DNA of 64,000 bases from Dromaius novaehollandiae (GCF_036370855.1 NC_088117.1:3472001-3536000); one strand, 5' to 3'. Positions 1 through 50,129 are shown, counted from the first letter of the stretch. Program-made: numbers and translations. The notes: generated by a model not told the origin, from the letters alone.

Positions 1-2324
1 AAGCTCAAGCTCAGTGGTGCTAACTATCCTTCACTGGTACTTTACCAGGTGAAGTCTGTCTGCATTTTCAGAGTTACACCAGAATTGAATGGTTACACTG
101 TCCCCAAGCAGATAAATCCTCTCCTTCACTGTCCTAGTCCTGTGCAAAGGAGCGTTCTCAGGCCCACAGAAGTTTGTTGGTGTCAGTGTTATGATTAGTC
201 TGGGGCTCAGTTTTTGCAAGGTCTCCCTCTTAGACTGCAGTAAGGTAATGAGCATGTATTCAGCTGTCTGTTACAATGTGAGCCATCCCCTGTTCTTCCA
301 TGAGTGAGTCCACATATGTATTCTGGCAGTATGTGTATGTGTTCTCCATCATATGAGACCAGAAAGTTTTCCCTCTTGGTATCTTTAGAGAAGATGGTCC
401 TGCTCTTCTTGTTCAGGACACCGCATACATGGTAAGATGTGATTCCTGCCATTTCAGCTCCTCTGAAAAATGACTTTGCCTAAAGCATACATTTCTCAAC
501 ATGTGTCACTAGTAAAGGTCACATTCTGTTAGTGAATCCGTATTTCAAAAGCACTGCTGTCTAGTCAAATCACTTGTAAAATGTCCTACAAAATCATTCA
601 AACCTTGGAATGAGGTGCAAATGTAAGTGTAGGATCCAAATTTGTTTTTGTGCATTGTGAAGACTTCTTCCAGTCCTGCAGCTGATAGATCCACAGTCAC
701 GGAGATATCGGTGTGACAGTGTGAGCCCATCTTGACATGCCCCTGTCTGGGGGGATCATACAAATGGCTTCAGCCAAGAAGATCCCTTCACTGTGTTGCT
801 GTCTCACAGGGTTGTGAGGTCATCAGGCATGTGGGATGTGCACCAGGAAAGTCAGCTCTAGCTTTGATGTACTCAGTAAAGGCAAAGAGTCAAGCTTGTT
901 GTCCTCTTGTTTCTGACACCAGTTCAGGGTGGTGCTCTCCACTGGCACTAATGTTGCGTGGTGCAGCACTGTTTGCGTCCTGGTCTCTCATTAACTTCTC
1001 CAACATGTACCACCTGGGGTTGTTTTTCCTGCAGCACCACTTAATTAATTCCTGATGCTGTTGGGAATGTTGATTGGCACCATCAGTTGCCAGTGCTGGA
1101 GTCTGGGGTTCATTCCACACACAGCTCATTGCTTTGTTTCTTTGGCCATGAGAAACTGCGTGTGCTTAACAGCAGCAACCCCTATTTGCAGAGGTGCTGT
1201 GCCAAGTGTGTTTTCCCTTTTGCTTCTCTCTGATGTCTGTATCAGACAGGCAGAAATGTTGGCTCTTCCACTATAGAGCTGGTGTAAAGATACCTTTTTG
1301 AGAGGGGGATGGCTGTTGGAAGATTCCTTCTCTTATTCTGTCTAGCAGTGAGTCCATATTGGTCCGTGTAGAACCTTTTTGGCTTGAGATACTGATGCTA
1401 TCTTGGAGATTCCCCTGAGGAACGGTCCATTCCAGAGCATCTGTCCAACTCCTGTAATGAAGGCCTGGGGTATTTCAAGGTTGTCTGCAGTGAAATGGCA
1501 GAATTTCTGCACATCCCTCCTAAGGAAGTAAACAAATCCATCTGCAGTCAAAATGAAATTCTGCCATATGTTAGCTTCTCTAGGGTCTCCTTTCCTATCA
1601 ATGAGATTGTGTGGAACCAGCTTAGGTGTCTTACAGCTCTCTTATCTTAGGTCATCTAGTGGCTGCATTAATCACTGTTTCCAGGTATCTGAAGACAAGG
1701 ATCATATATATGTGTCCATATTTCATTGGAAGAGAGCATGAATGTTTGTCCTAGGAACAGGGATGTTAACAGGCTGCAAGTTAAAAGCCTGTTGATGGGC
1801 TGAAGAGGATGAGGAAGCGAGCCTGCTCTCTGATTGTTCTTTAAACTGCTGAGACAGCTGCTTTGTAGATTCCTCCCCATCAGGTGCACAAAAGCATTTC
1901 ACCCTATCCTGGTGGAGTTCAGAAGACTTTCTATGCAGCTCTTCAGCTGGCTTTTAATAAAACAGATGTGGTCTCCCCTCACGTCATTTCAGTTGCCTTC
2001 CTGGGGCTGTCCATCCTGGCTGGTCTTGAGAAAGATGCTGTGTTCTGAGGAGCTTCCTCTTTTGGTTTAACAAGGTCCAAAGTCCTTCACTTCTCTAGTG
2101 ACTCAAAAGTCATACTTGTTCTCTGGAGATCTTCCCTGCTGCCATGAAGAGGAAGCCATCTTTCTGCTCCCTCATTGGCCTCCCTCATCTTTTAAATTGC
2201 CTGAACACCAACAATTCCAGTCCACGTGATCTTTTGAGCAGCCTCAGCTTCATCCATCCTTCCCCCTGAGAGCATCCTCAACTGCACCAGCAGTTTAGGC
2301 TCTTGATGTCAGAAGTGTTCTTAT
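1..2324. other. No gene recognised; possible retroelement remains
   Basis: I found no exon of the downstream receptor gene here; the discoidin-domain motifs expected upstream of 3043 are absent. Short open frames exist on both strands (for example 207-452 minus and 1342-1551 minus), but none resembles a family I know and none has convincing splice sites. Because the right edge runs into a DIRS-like relic, part of this stretch may be its decayed interior. It is presumably intronic DNA of the receptor gene. Confidence 0.4.
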
Positions 2325-3035
2325 TTTGTCTCCATAGGTCCAGACCCTTTCAAAAATCTCTTAGGCTTTTTGAGCCCTTCACTGGGGAATTGACAGCTTC
2401 AGCTGTTCCCATACAGTGACTGTCGAAGCAGATAGTGGGCTGTTCCCAGAACTGCAATCAAATGGAGGGGAAGGAGCGGGTGAAACTCCCTGCCAGATCA
2501 GACTGCACTTTACCAGGATGGAGCAGTTGTGGTAATGCTGAGTATTTCAGTTCAAGACATCTGCTGTGCAGCTACTTGGACCTTCATCCATGAAATGCTG
2601 CACCAGCTCTGACATTTTGTTGGCTCGTGCAGTATTTTGTAGAAAAAGGACATCAAGACCCTCCTCAGGTAACTGGTGATGAGGGCAAGTGCTTAGCATT
2701 ACCTGCTGTTAGAATGTACGTGTAGACTCGCTCGAAAGAGAGGTTACGTTCCAGTAACTGAAGTTCTCTGCAATGTATAGTCCACATGTACATTTGTCTC
2801 CCACCTGCCTTTCTCCTCTAAGTCCTTCCTGGTTCTGGTCTGCAGTGGACAGGAAGTGAAATGGCAGCAAGGACCCTTCACCTAAGCCATGCACTGGGTA
2901 GGAGGAGGGTAGCAGCAGCAGCAAACTATCTGCAGATACTGCATGGGGAAACTCCTCAGTTCCAAATGATGGGGTACAGGTATACTTCTGTACATATGAA
3001 TTGCACACCAGGAAGTTACTGGTAAGGACCTTTCT
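2325..3035 (+). mobile_element. Degenerate DIRS-like tyrosine-recombinase retrotransposon, 3' part
   Basis: In broken plus-strand frames this stretch resembles the C-terminal part of the tyrosine recombinase of DIRS-type elements. Near 2340 a DPFKNLLGFL-like segment corresponds to the PFRKSPRLFV-type block. At 2545-2610 the frame reads VQDICCAATWTFIHEMLHQL and stops, matching the family's ICRAATWSS-H-F signature that carries the region of the catalytic residues. Several stop codons intervene, so the copy is dead. An imperfect inverted repeat follows at 2713-2796, then a tail reaching almost to the splice acceptor at 3042. The match is to reptilian (turtle-type) DIRS repeats as I remember them, not to a search result. 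The copy may begin further left. Confidence 0.55.
2713..2796. repeat. Imperfect inverted repeat (hairpin) in the DIRS-like relic
   Basis: The left arm starts AATGTACGTGTAGACT and the right arm ends AGTCCACATGTACATT. They are imperfect reverse complements and meet at a short centre containing GTTCCAGTAACTG near 2747-2760. Comparable palindromic ends occur in reptilian DIRS-like repeats. Confidence 0.55.
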
Positions 3036-3042
3036 CTTCCAG

Positions 3043-23376
<20,334 letters not shown>

Positions 23377-24140
23377 CTCAAGAAAAGGAGACAAACTGTG
23401 GAGAACTGAGTGACTTTGGTATCTCTTTGCCTGTACCTCATGGGAAGATGGTCAGGCCACCTTGCTCTCCTCCCTTGACTGTAGTCTATTTAAATTGAGA
23501 CGTCCATGGCAGCTGCTCGTTCTATTGGCCATGGTCTGACACACAGGACCAGAGGATCTCATTTGGTTGAAAAATCATCTCCTCTTCTGAATCATTTCCT
23601 GGGAATACTGTGAGAGGGATTTTATTAGGTGCCCATACACCTTTGGGCAAAATGAATGAGTAAAACTTTGCAAGGGACTTGGAGCTCTCTCCTGAATGGA
23701 ATAGAAAGCTACCGGTTGGTTTAGGAGTTATGATTCAAGAAAAGATTTGTAGAAACAGTCTTCTAAAACTATTCCATTAAATCAAATGGAAGTCTTGTGC
23801 ACATTAGCAAGTGTTTCAGTATGCTCTTGCTACAGACAATAGGTATAGTGAGAAACTAGAAATGACTAGAACTAGGAAATGGTTTAACAGACTTGAGAAC
23901 TGACGGAGCTGGATTTAGCAACCCTTTGGAAGTAATTTTACAAGGGTCTATGGAGGATGCAGATAGAGTCCAAGATCATGTTCTTTTTTTCCTGTGGTTG
24001 TTAAGCACTGCTTTGGTTATATATGTGCATTTTCCCCACACTGGATTTTTTTCTTAAAAAAAAGAAAAAAAAATGAATGTTAAAGGTCACCGGAAGGTCA
24101 CTACAGTAGATCTTCTTTTGACCTACAAATAAAGACTAGG
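23377..24140 (+). other. 3' untranslated region of the DDR gene
   Basis: Follows the stop codon with no further exon. An AATAAA poly(A) signal at 24128-24133 would give a 3' UTR of roughly 770 bases. The end point is inferred. Confidence 0.5.
24128..24133 (+). terminator. Candidate poly(A) signal of the DDR gene
   Basis: Perfect AATAAA in sense orientation, about 750 bases after the DDR stop. A second one lies near 24800. Confidence 0.45.
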
Positions 24141-24409
24141 GTAGGGAGTTTGTATTGAAAAGTAGCTGATACTGTACTACTGTCACTATGTAGATTTATT
24201 AGCCTAATGAACTTGTAGCCACAACGGACTGATGTGCAATTAATCCTGTATAAGTACCCATTAATATGAGACCTCTAAGTCAATGCTGTTACATGTGCAG
24301 AGGGACTTGCCTTTGGTGAAACCGAATGGCTGAGAGCAGACCCCGCTATGTCACTTGTCATAGCTTGTGGGAGCAGAAAAGGAACAGGGTACGTGTTGCC
24401 CCCCCAGCC

Positions 24410-24472
24410 CACGTGCATGTACACACATGCACGTACACACACAACGCGTGCACACACATACACACACACTCC
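24410..24472. repeat. CA-rich microsatellite
   Basis: Imperfect CACACA/TGCACG repeats downstream of the DDR poly(A) signal. Confidence 0.85.
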
Positions 24473-26149
24473 TGGCATCGGCGGTTCCCCTTCAGGTCTG
24501 CAGGACTCTCAGTGGGGCAGGTTGAGCTCTGTCAGCCAGGCAGATGCACTTCGGCCCAGGCTCTTCTATGGCTGTGATCAGATCTGGCAGCAGGAGGTGG
24601 GACTGATACAGCCCCTTAGCTCTGATCAGGGTGGGTTTGCATGTTATTTCGGATGCTTCCTGCTCAAAGGAGACAATTTATTCATTGACCGAGGATTGTT
24701 TTTTGTTTCAGTTACGTCACAAACAGCTCATTCTGCAGAGGTTTTACAGGGCTCTGAAACCCATTTGGCGTGAGTTAGAGAATTCAGCTTGTTTCTACAA
24801 TAAATCCATTGTGGATTTGTCAGGTGCCTGGGGAATACTCTGCTATACCGTCCCTAATTGTATAACAAGATACTTTAGGACCAAACCAAATATTTCATAA
24901 GCTGGGAGAAGATGAAAGTTCAGCACTTGGCTTTTTAAACAGCATTCAGTGTAATGTATATATTGGGTAAAGCTTGTAAAGATAATTTTTATCTTAGCCA
25001 CAGGCATAGTGTGAATGGTTGTCTGTGTTAAGAGCTCTGTACGGGGACGCTGCCGAGAGAAGGAATGTCAAAACAGCTATAATTATGACTGTTACCTTCA
25101 AAGAAAAAACCTGTTTCTGAATTGGCAGGCACCAGGATTGTGTATTATGTCCATTTCTGCTGTCCAAGCAGAACAAATTCTGTGATGAAGTTGCCTAGTT
25201 GCAGCTCACTTGCATATGACTGTATCCGGGTTGTCGTGTTAGAGATCTGGTGCGGGATTCATCTAACTGCACAAAGGTGTCTCCATCTGAGCTGGTCTTC
25301 TGAGCTCCCTTTACTTGATAAAGAGTCAGAGTACAAGTCATCTCATCCCCATGGGAGGGCTGCACTGTGTCAGGTGAATCTCACCCTGAAAGTAGGTATT
25401 TTTCTCCTGTGACTCGTAGGGGCCCCGGGTGACTCGCTGTAGCAGATGTGTGCTGTAACATCTGAAAATAAGTGAGAAGAGTCGAAGCCAGCTGCGGTTC
25501 CTGCTGCAGCCTGTGGCTGCATATGTGATGTGACATGCTGGTGACCGGCTAACCACACGTTGGGTTTATTCTGGAGTCTTTCCATCATGTCTCATAAAAG
25601 GTACCTGAGTAATATGCAGCCATGTGAGTGATCTCCTGTACCTCTGAGTTCAGAGATACCCGTGTGCTGTAACTTCACCTGGATGGGCTTTGTACTTGTG
25701 TTGTCAGGATGTACTGTTCCTCCATTGAAATGTTGACATACAAAGTTTCTCTTATCAATAAATCCTAATGATAACCTAGACAAAAGTGAATTTCTACTTT
25801 TTTTTACCTAGGTGTCTGCAGTGAGTGCAGGTATTTTGGATTGACTGTTCAGTAGCTCTTTAGTAAATCTGTAACCTCCAAGTTTGCAGGAGCAGCCGTT
25901 GGCCATTTAAAGGAGCAAACTTGAAGGGAGTTTCTGGAAAAAACTGAGAAGATGGGCCTGGGCCACCCTCCTGAGCTGAGGAGGGCTGATGGGGACCTGG
26001 GACAGCCTGCAGTCGTTGTTCCAGTGCCATGAGTCCTCACTTGAAATATGGTGCTGCGTTTCAGTAAGCAATCTTTTTCTTGTTAATGTTAAACTCGCAG
26101 GAAGATCTAGGTTGGGGGAACCTCCCTAGGTCTCTAATCCAATTGTCTG

Positions 26150-26440
26150 CTAAAAGCAGAGCTAACTTCAAAGCTACATCATGTTGCTTAGGGCCTTGTC
26201 CAGCTGAGTTTTGAAGATCCCCAAGGATGGGGATGCAGCCACCTCTTGTCCCTCTCCTGGGGCTTCACCACTCTCTTGGAGAATAACTTTATGTCCACTG
26301 GGCCTTTCCTCAGTTGCAGCTTGAGCCCTGTTGCCTCTTGGTCTCTCTTTGTGCACATCTAGTGTTGTCATGCTCTTCATGGTCCCCATCTCCACTGCAG
26401 ACCTAGGGTTGCTGGTAGAGGTCTGCCACAAGTTGGAGCT
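26150..26440 (-). mobile_element. CR1 LINE 3' fragment
   Basis: The plus strand carries the CR1 3' region in antisense: GGGCCTTGTCCAGCTGAGTT, AGATCCCCAAGGATGGGGAT and GGCTTCACCACTCTCTTGGA correspond to the usual avian CR1 sequence. It is less diverged than the copy at 7041. Confidence 0.8.
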
Positions 26441-26446
26441 CAGATT

Positions 26447-26503
26447 TCTTTCTTTTTTTTTTTTTTTTCTTTTCTTTTTCTTTTCTTTTTTTTTAAAAAA
26501 AGG
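26447..26503. repeat. T-rich low-complexity tract
   Basis: About 55 bases of T runs broken by single C, ending in a short A run, at the edge of the CR1 fragment. Confidence 0.85.
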
Positions 26504-27489
26504 GCCAGAAACCCCAGATCTCCCAGAGTTTAGGCACAAAGAGCAAGAGTCAAGTCAGCATTTTATCTTCTCTTCTGATACAATTTAGGCAGAGTGTAGG
26601 TGTCTAAACAAGTGAGAAGAATCCCTAAATACCCCCTGCTTTCCAATGGGTATCTCTGAAGCCTTAAAACAGTCCTGCCAACCCAGTGGCATAATCCTGC
26701 TGGCCACATGGCACAGCTTCTCCGAGGCCATTTGGGGAGTTTGCAGTGTCCTGCACCTCCAGCCCTCGCAGAGGCCTGGGTCACTGCTGGTGTCAGTCAG
26801 CAGAAATGGCGCTGGTGCAACACGCTTGGCGCTTGTGCAAGAACGTGCCAACCAGAAGGTGGGAGACCTGCGTCCCGGGCTGCCTTTGGCAGAAGGGGGC
26901 TGAAACCCAGAGTGCGCAAGGCCCCTTGACTGCACGATGTTCAGGACAGGAACGGTCTTTATCCTGTGTGAAGCAAGGTGGCTCAAGCTTGTGGCTGTGA
27001 AGAGCTGAAGGGGAGGGCAAGTCTGCAGGTAGCCTCCTGCCATCGAAGGGGGCCCTCTGCGTCGGGCTGCCCGGGCACAGAGAAGGGTCAAAACACCTTC
27101 CACTGGAGCAGTGCATCTCCTAGCCCCAGGCTTGGGGTTTCCTCAATGGAAACATGGATGTGACCCTGACGGGCCCGGCTGGCGCTGGCTTTGCTGTGCA
27201 TGGGCTGCACCAGTTGCTGCTGCCCACACAGCAGGGCTGGTTCCTTGGCAAGTTGGATGTGACCATACGAGTGGCATGGCCACCTGCGGGGAACATCTGG
27301 CACTGCTGTCCCAAGGGCTACGAGCCATCAGGAAGCCTTTGACAAATGCTATAAAATCTTTCCACTCCTCCAAGATTTTCAGGCAGGGGGGAAAAAAAAA
27401 AGGTATCCAGAAAAACCTGAGCGTGTGGCTGTCGCTCGTGGCACCGGGTGTCTCCCAGGGCTTCCGCCGCTGGCCCTGGCATCACAGAG

Positions 27490-27503
27490 GTCGTCCAGGC
27501 AAC
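27490..27503. promoter_or_regulatory. X-box-like (RFX) site upstream of CIMIP2A
   Basis: GTCGTCCAGGCAAC fits the GTHNYY-NN-RRNAAC outline of the RFX X-box (10 of 14 against GTTGCCATGGCAAC), with a perfect GGCAAC half-site. It lies 60-73 bases upstream of the start codon. RFX factors drive many ciliary genes. Confidence 0.4.
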
Positions 27504-27562
27504 TGCGCCGGTCCTGCTGCCGCTTCCCCCGGCTTCCCGGCCGCAGGAGACGCTGCATTGCC

Positions 27563-43104
<15,542 letters not shown>

Positions 43105-43232
43105 TGATGCCTGTACAGCATTTGAAGTGACTTTGAAACAGGAAGAGGAACACAACACAGACAAGAGAAGTTTTGAATGAAAGAGTTCATACAGCTTTAA
43201 ACAAAATTTACAGGTGTTCATTTGCATAGGTT

Positions 43233-45204
<1,972 letters not shown>

Positions 45205-45285
45205 GATGGCGGCAGCACAGCGCGCTCTCAGCCAGCACCCCTCTTTCCCCCAACTGACTCTGACGGCGTGAGGTAACCGCCAAGC

Positions 45286-45293
45286 CTTATATA
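45286..45293 (-). promoter_or_regulatory. TUBB4B: TUBB4B TATA box
   Basis: TATATAAG on the minus strand, 82-89 bases upstream of the ATG. It predicts a transcription start near 45260 and a 5' UTR of about 55 bases. Confidence 0.8.
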
Positions 45294-45351
45294 GCAGCGG
45301 AATGCGCGCGCACCCTTCTTTTCCCCTCCCAGGCGACCGTCAGCAGCAGCT

Positions 45352-45593
45352 ATTGGCTACTCATAACGAGGCTTCAAAAGTGACGAGAACTGATTGGCTT
45401 GAGCACTGTCACTCAAACTAGGGGCTCCCATTTGCTCCGCCCGTTTTTCCTGTTGATTTTACTGTTAGGCAACGGGCGTCCATGAATGCCCGCCTCCACT
45501 TGCTTAGCGCACTCCCGATTGGCTTAATTAAATGATTGATGTCGCGCATGATTGGCTGTCGGCCTCCGCCGTAAGCTAGCGCCATTTGATTGG
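45352..45593 (-). promoter_or_regulatory. TUBB4B: Array of five CCAAT boxes upstream of TUBB4B
   Basis: Inverted CCAAT (ATTGG on plus) occurs at 45352, 45393, 45518, 45551 and 45589, all in the same orientation; several extend to ATTGGCT. NF-Y binds such sites, and clusters are typical of strongly expressed or cell-cycle-linked promoters. Confidence 0.65.
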
Positions 45594-46009
45594 ATGAAAA
45601 CAAAGTGTCCTAGTAACCGTCGCAATGACTCCGCAGCAGGCGCTGGGCGGTGGCTCGCCCGGCCGCCTATTCCCGCAGCCGTATGCGCACTTTGCGCTGC
45701 GTAGGCGCGGCAGCTCGTCCTCGCTGCGGAGGGGGGCGGTCTCCTGCGGAAACCCTGGCCGGCCGTTTCCCCCGCGTGTCTCGGGGCACCCGCCACCACT
45801 CGCCGCAGCGCCGGCCTCCGCTTCTCGGGGGGCGGGGGGGGGCCTCCCTCTCCCGTCCCCGCCGCCACCGCCTTCCCCCGCTCTCCGCTGGCCGGAGGCG
45901 CTGCAGAGGCGCTGTGGGGGCAGGGAGCCCGTGTGCGCAGGCGCGGGCTGCGGCGCCTTTCTAGCACTTTCTGGCGCGCAGCCGCCTGAGGCAGCGGGGT
46001 TGGGCGGCC

Positions 46010-46023
46010 GTTGCCGTGACAAC
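46010..46023. promoter_or_regulatory. X-box-like (RFX) palindrome upstream of TUBB4B
   Basis: GTTGCCGTGACAAC matches 12 of 14 bases of GTTGCCATGGCAAC, with both half-sites in good shape. It lies about 0.8 kb upstream of the TUBB4B start, inside the CpG island. A weaker half-site, GTTAGGCAAC, is at 45464-45473. Confidence 0.5.
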
Positions 46024-47190
46024 CGCGCTCAACACAGGGGCGGGCGGGAAGGGGTTAGGCCGGGGCACGGCCTGCGGCAAAGCGAGCCACGGGGGGATGC
46101 TCAGCCTTCTGCTTCGGGATGCTGAAAGTGTGCGTGGGCTGAGGAGGAGCTGGGGGGGGGGCGCTTTACCACACCCCTTCCGTGCAGGAAGGCCCTGCCC
46201 TGCGAGCGGTGGGAGGCTGGGAGAGTGCTCCTGAGAGATGGTGGTCCCTCACCGGCCTCAAGGTGAGCAGCTCTGGGTGCAGGCCCCAGCTCTGGTCTTG
46301 TCTCTTAAAGAGCAGGCATGGTTCAGGCACCAAGGCTCAGGTGAGTTGAAAACTATGAGGCATGGCCCTATTACATTTCTCATGTAATACACGAGGTATG
46401 AACACACGAATGAATATGATAAGCAAGTTGACAAAATACCATGCAGACTAATGCAGGGCTCAAGTGGTGTCTGCCTTTTATAGAGTGAGCAGAACAGTGC
46501 TGTACTAGGCGACATCTCTATCTTCAGCTGGATGCTCATGTTCGAGCCCTGTTATTAGGCAGTCGAGCATCCCAAGCTGATTAAATGTCTTTACTTAGCT
46601 TTTCTCCGTCTCTTGTTCTGCAGGACTGTCCATCTTCTACAGTCCAACTTTGTTAGCGCGTTCTTGCGTAGACCATCTATTGGTCATAGCTTCTACAGAA
46701 TGCAGCACGATTGTTGTTTTAGCAGAGCCTTTGTGACTATGTATGTTCATTAGGATGCCAGCAAGGTCTGCAAGTTCTAGCATCTCTTATTGTTTCATAA
46801 TGTAGCTACAACTTGAAAGAGACTCCTAATTGGGTTCTGCAAACCTGGCTCATCTCAAACTGGTGCCTTGATGTGGGAGTGGACTGAGGCAAAAGCAGCA
46901 GTTGACCTCAATCCTTTTTACATGGAGTGCATTGAGCTGGGTCTCTGTATCATTCCGGCTTTTGTGTAAGACAGAGCTACATTACGACTTGCATACATAC
47001 AATGATCTGTGCTTGGATAACAACCCAACCATTTCTGTGACTGGGTCAGCTGGGGAGGTGAGCAGAGGAAGAATAACATCGGGAAGATTTTTGATGGAAA
47101 TAGAACAGCCTTTGGTGGTTGGCCTAATACATGGGTGTTGGTGATTGCTGTTTCTAGCATGTAAACAAAATAGCTCCCAACGATGTTGGA

Positions 47191-47370
47191 AAGAGCCCAG
47201 GAGCATCCAGAGGAGCCCCAGAGGCACCTGGACCACCCCCAGAGACCCTAGGAAGAGCCCTAGAGCATCTGGAGTAACCTGGGAGTCTCAGGCAGTCTCG
47301 AGAGGCTCTAGGAGAGCCCTTTAACAGTCTCAGAGATGCCCAGACAGTCCCTGAGGACCTAGGAAGACAC
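47191..47370. repeat. Degenerate minisatellite-like repeat
   Basis: Imperfect repetition of AGAGCC, CCTAGGAAGAGCCC and CAGAGG-type words for about 180 bases, without a fixed unit length. Confidence 0.5.
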
Positions 47371-50129
47371 ACTGGCATACTGCTTGTCCTCCACATTAGA
47401 AGCCAGCATGTAGGAGGTTTATGCAATTTACTCGGAGATAGCTGAGTCATGCAAAGACATTTGGGTCCAGATTTATCCCACCTAATTTTAAACATTGAAT
47501 TGAATAGCTAGCTCTGGGCTGTATGCACACCAGATTTGGTGGAGAATGTTATTCAGCCCACTCCAGCTCTGAATTGCCCCCTGACAACACCTTTCTCTCT
47601 CTGGTGTCTATAAAGGTGGGATGGGTGACCAGATCCAAAACTTCAGTGTTTTATTCAAGTATCAAAGGTAGCTGGGGTGAATCTGAACCAGACGTGCTCA
47701 GATTTCATACAAGTGTGTAATAATAAAGACAGCTTTTCCTCCAGGATGTGATACAGTATTTTCATCTTCAAACAGAGTAACGTTTAGTCTTGCCTGTGTT
47801 TTGCTGCTTGCAGTGTTCTACTGTCTAGGAAAGTAGATTCAGCATAAATTCTCAGAAAAGCCTACTCAGAACAGCATTAGTAAGCTTCTGCGCTCTTGAA
47901 GCCCTAGACAGCGCTGTCTGTTAAAGAGCAGGGGGAGCCATTGCAGGATGAGTAGGAGATTTGCCTGTTCAAGTGTTGCTGTGTTTCATGCAGATACAGT
48001 GTTTTTTTTCCAGCCTGGGCCAGAAGGGGAAGGACTGTGCATCACTGACAAAGATCTGTTTCCTCACTTTATTAGAAATCATGAGCTTCTGTAGCCTGTG
48101 CCTCTGACAGCTTGTGCTTGTGGTTCAACCCTCACTGCCTTTAATGTTTGTGAAGCTGTTCTGTAATGTGTAGAGTGACAAATGGTTGCCATCCCAGCAT
48201 TCCTAGTGGCAGCAAAAAAGAAGTGGAAATGTCCTGCTCAGTTAGGACTTCCGATATCTATCTCCAAAATGCTATGCAGTGTCACATGCAGCAGTGCGGG
48301 TGATAATACCCTGCGTGATGGCTGAAACTTAGCTTCTGTGATTGAATCTGCAGAGGTTTCACTGGGAGGATCTGCGGGTTAGGAGGCATTTCGTATTCAC
48401 CCTAAATGTATTTTTGGTAATGCTATCCCAGTCAGTGGGTACTTTTCTGCCTAGCTGCGTCCAGATCCGCAGCAAATGAGAATTCTGTTTTAAATATTTT
48501 TGCATTTTTTTTTTAAATTAAAATAAAACACTAGTATTTCTAAGCTCTCTGTGAGGAGGAATACAGCCAAGCTGCAAAGAGTCTCTATGGGAAGCTGCTG
48601 GAGCTGCAGATCATCAGCCCTGTGACTTCTAATGGTGTGGCAGCCCAGCAACCTAATTAGTGTGTACCAGAAGGTGAGCTGGCAAGTAACAAGGCAGATT
48701 TCTGCCAGAACCACATCTTACATGAAGCATTCCTTCAAAGGCACACCATCTGCACAAAACACTGGCAATTGGGCAAATTCTAAGAGAAAAAATAATTTCA
48801 GATTTCTTGGCCCTGGTGGAACAAAATGCTGAAGTGCATTTCTAAATGTTGGTGGTTTCGTGGGCAGGCTGCACAGAGGAGTTCCTGCAGATTCCCTGGG
48901 CGGGAGAGTGGAGGGCAGTTGGGAAGAATGCAGGATAACAGGGAGGAGAACAGCTAGCCCAAACTAGGGAGGAACATGTCTCACACGTTATGTCTTTTGT
49001 TGAAGGCATCTGTTTTATTTGGTATTTGATTTTTTAGAGGCTCTTTCCTCAAACCTTGTTGTAAGTGACAAGCAAGGAGACTTCAGCACCTCATTCATTT
49101 AGCTGCCTCTGAATTTTCCATCCTTAAGTTTGTTTTATGAATTAGTGGCTGTAACAGGGATATTAGAAAACATTAGGAGCTGCTATTACCAGGCCAAGTC
49201 CCTAGGTGTAATCCAGAGGAAGTCATGGTAGTGAAGTAAGAGCTCAGGTTGGAAGTTGAATTTCTGTTTTTTGAACTATAAGTTATTTTTTAACTTTTTA
49301 TTGTAATTTTCTTTGCAGCTTTTAGCAGGGGATGAAAAAAGATTTTGCTGTGAATACACTCAATTTGAGCACAACAGGGGGATACCTTCTTTAACTTTAT
49401 GAGTATTATTTGTTCCCCTTTTACTGGATCACTGTTCTGTTGTGGGCAATAGGGTATAAAGAGATCATCTTTCCCCTTGGCACGTAGGCAGACAATGGCT
49501 TTAATTCTTGTGTTGATATATAACCAGCAAGACAGCAGTCTGTGTCTTTGGAATAGTGTCCTTATTTAAACTGAGACTAGTATTTGGGGTTGGGATGGTG
49601 GTGGGACTGTCAGGAGTCCAAACAGAAATCACGAACAAATTCCATTTATATAGGTAAAATCTGAAGCTCCGTGTTCAACAGAGGGACGTTGCAGAATGAA
49701 TGCAGGTGGAAGCCTGCTTCCAGAACTGAAGAGCTTTCAGCACTGGGGCTGCTCCAGATATATGGTAAAACTCAAGTATGACATGGGCATGTGCAGACCT
49801 TTGGTCATTCTAGTCTTTCTCTCCAATTGTTATTCCTAAGGATAAGCAATATTTGTTTTCAAGAAATTACTGCATTGCTGCCGAGAGATTCTGATTCTCA
49901 TGGATCTGCTGAGGAAGCACTTGAACGTGAGGGGCTGTTCCCAAAGCCTGGTGAGTGAGAGGGAGGATTCATGGTGAAAGGAATAGGAACAGCTGAATGG
50001 GATCATGCCACGAGACTGTCTGGGCCAGCACCTTGTCTGTAATGACCAGTAGCAGATGCCAAAGACGAACAGGGCAAACGTACATGTATGTGGTGGGTGG
50101 TTCAGGAAATTCTTTAGCCCCATGCAAGT

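Larger units (their letters stand above)
24141..27480. other. Intergenic region between the DDR gene and CIMIP2A
   Basis: About 3.3 kb without a recognisable gene. It contains a CA-rich microsatellite, a CR1 relic and a T-rich tract, listed separately. Open frames at 26585-27103 (minus) and 27111-27659 (plus) look like chance frames in GC-rich DNA. Confidence 0.5.

Noticed and set aside
207-452. 81-codon minus-strand frame with a protein-like appearance
   Set aside because: No family recognised and no splice sites; probably repeat-derived.
45625-46125. Plus-strand 166-codon frame divergent from TUBB4B
   Set aside because: It lies in the CpG island, where stops are rare; the product is Pro/Arg/Gly-rich without motifs. 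A divergent non-coding transcript is possible but unsupported.
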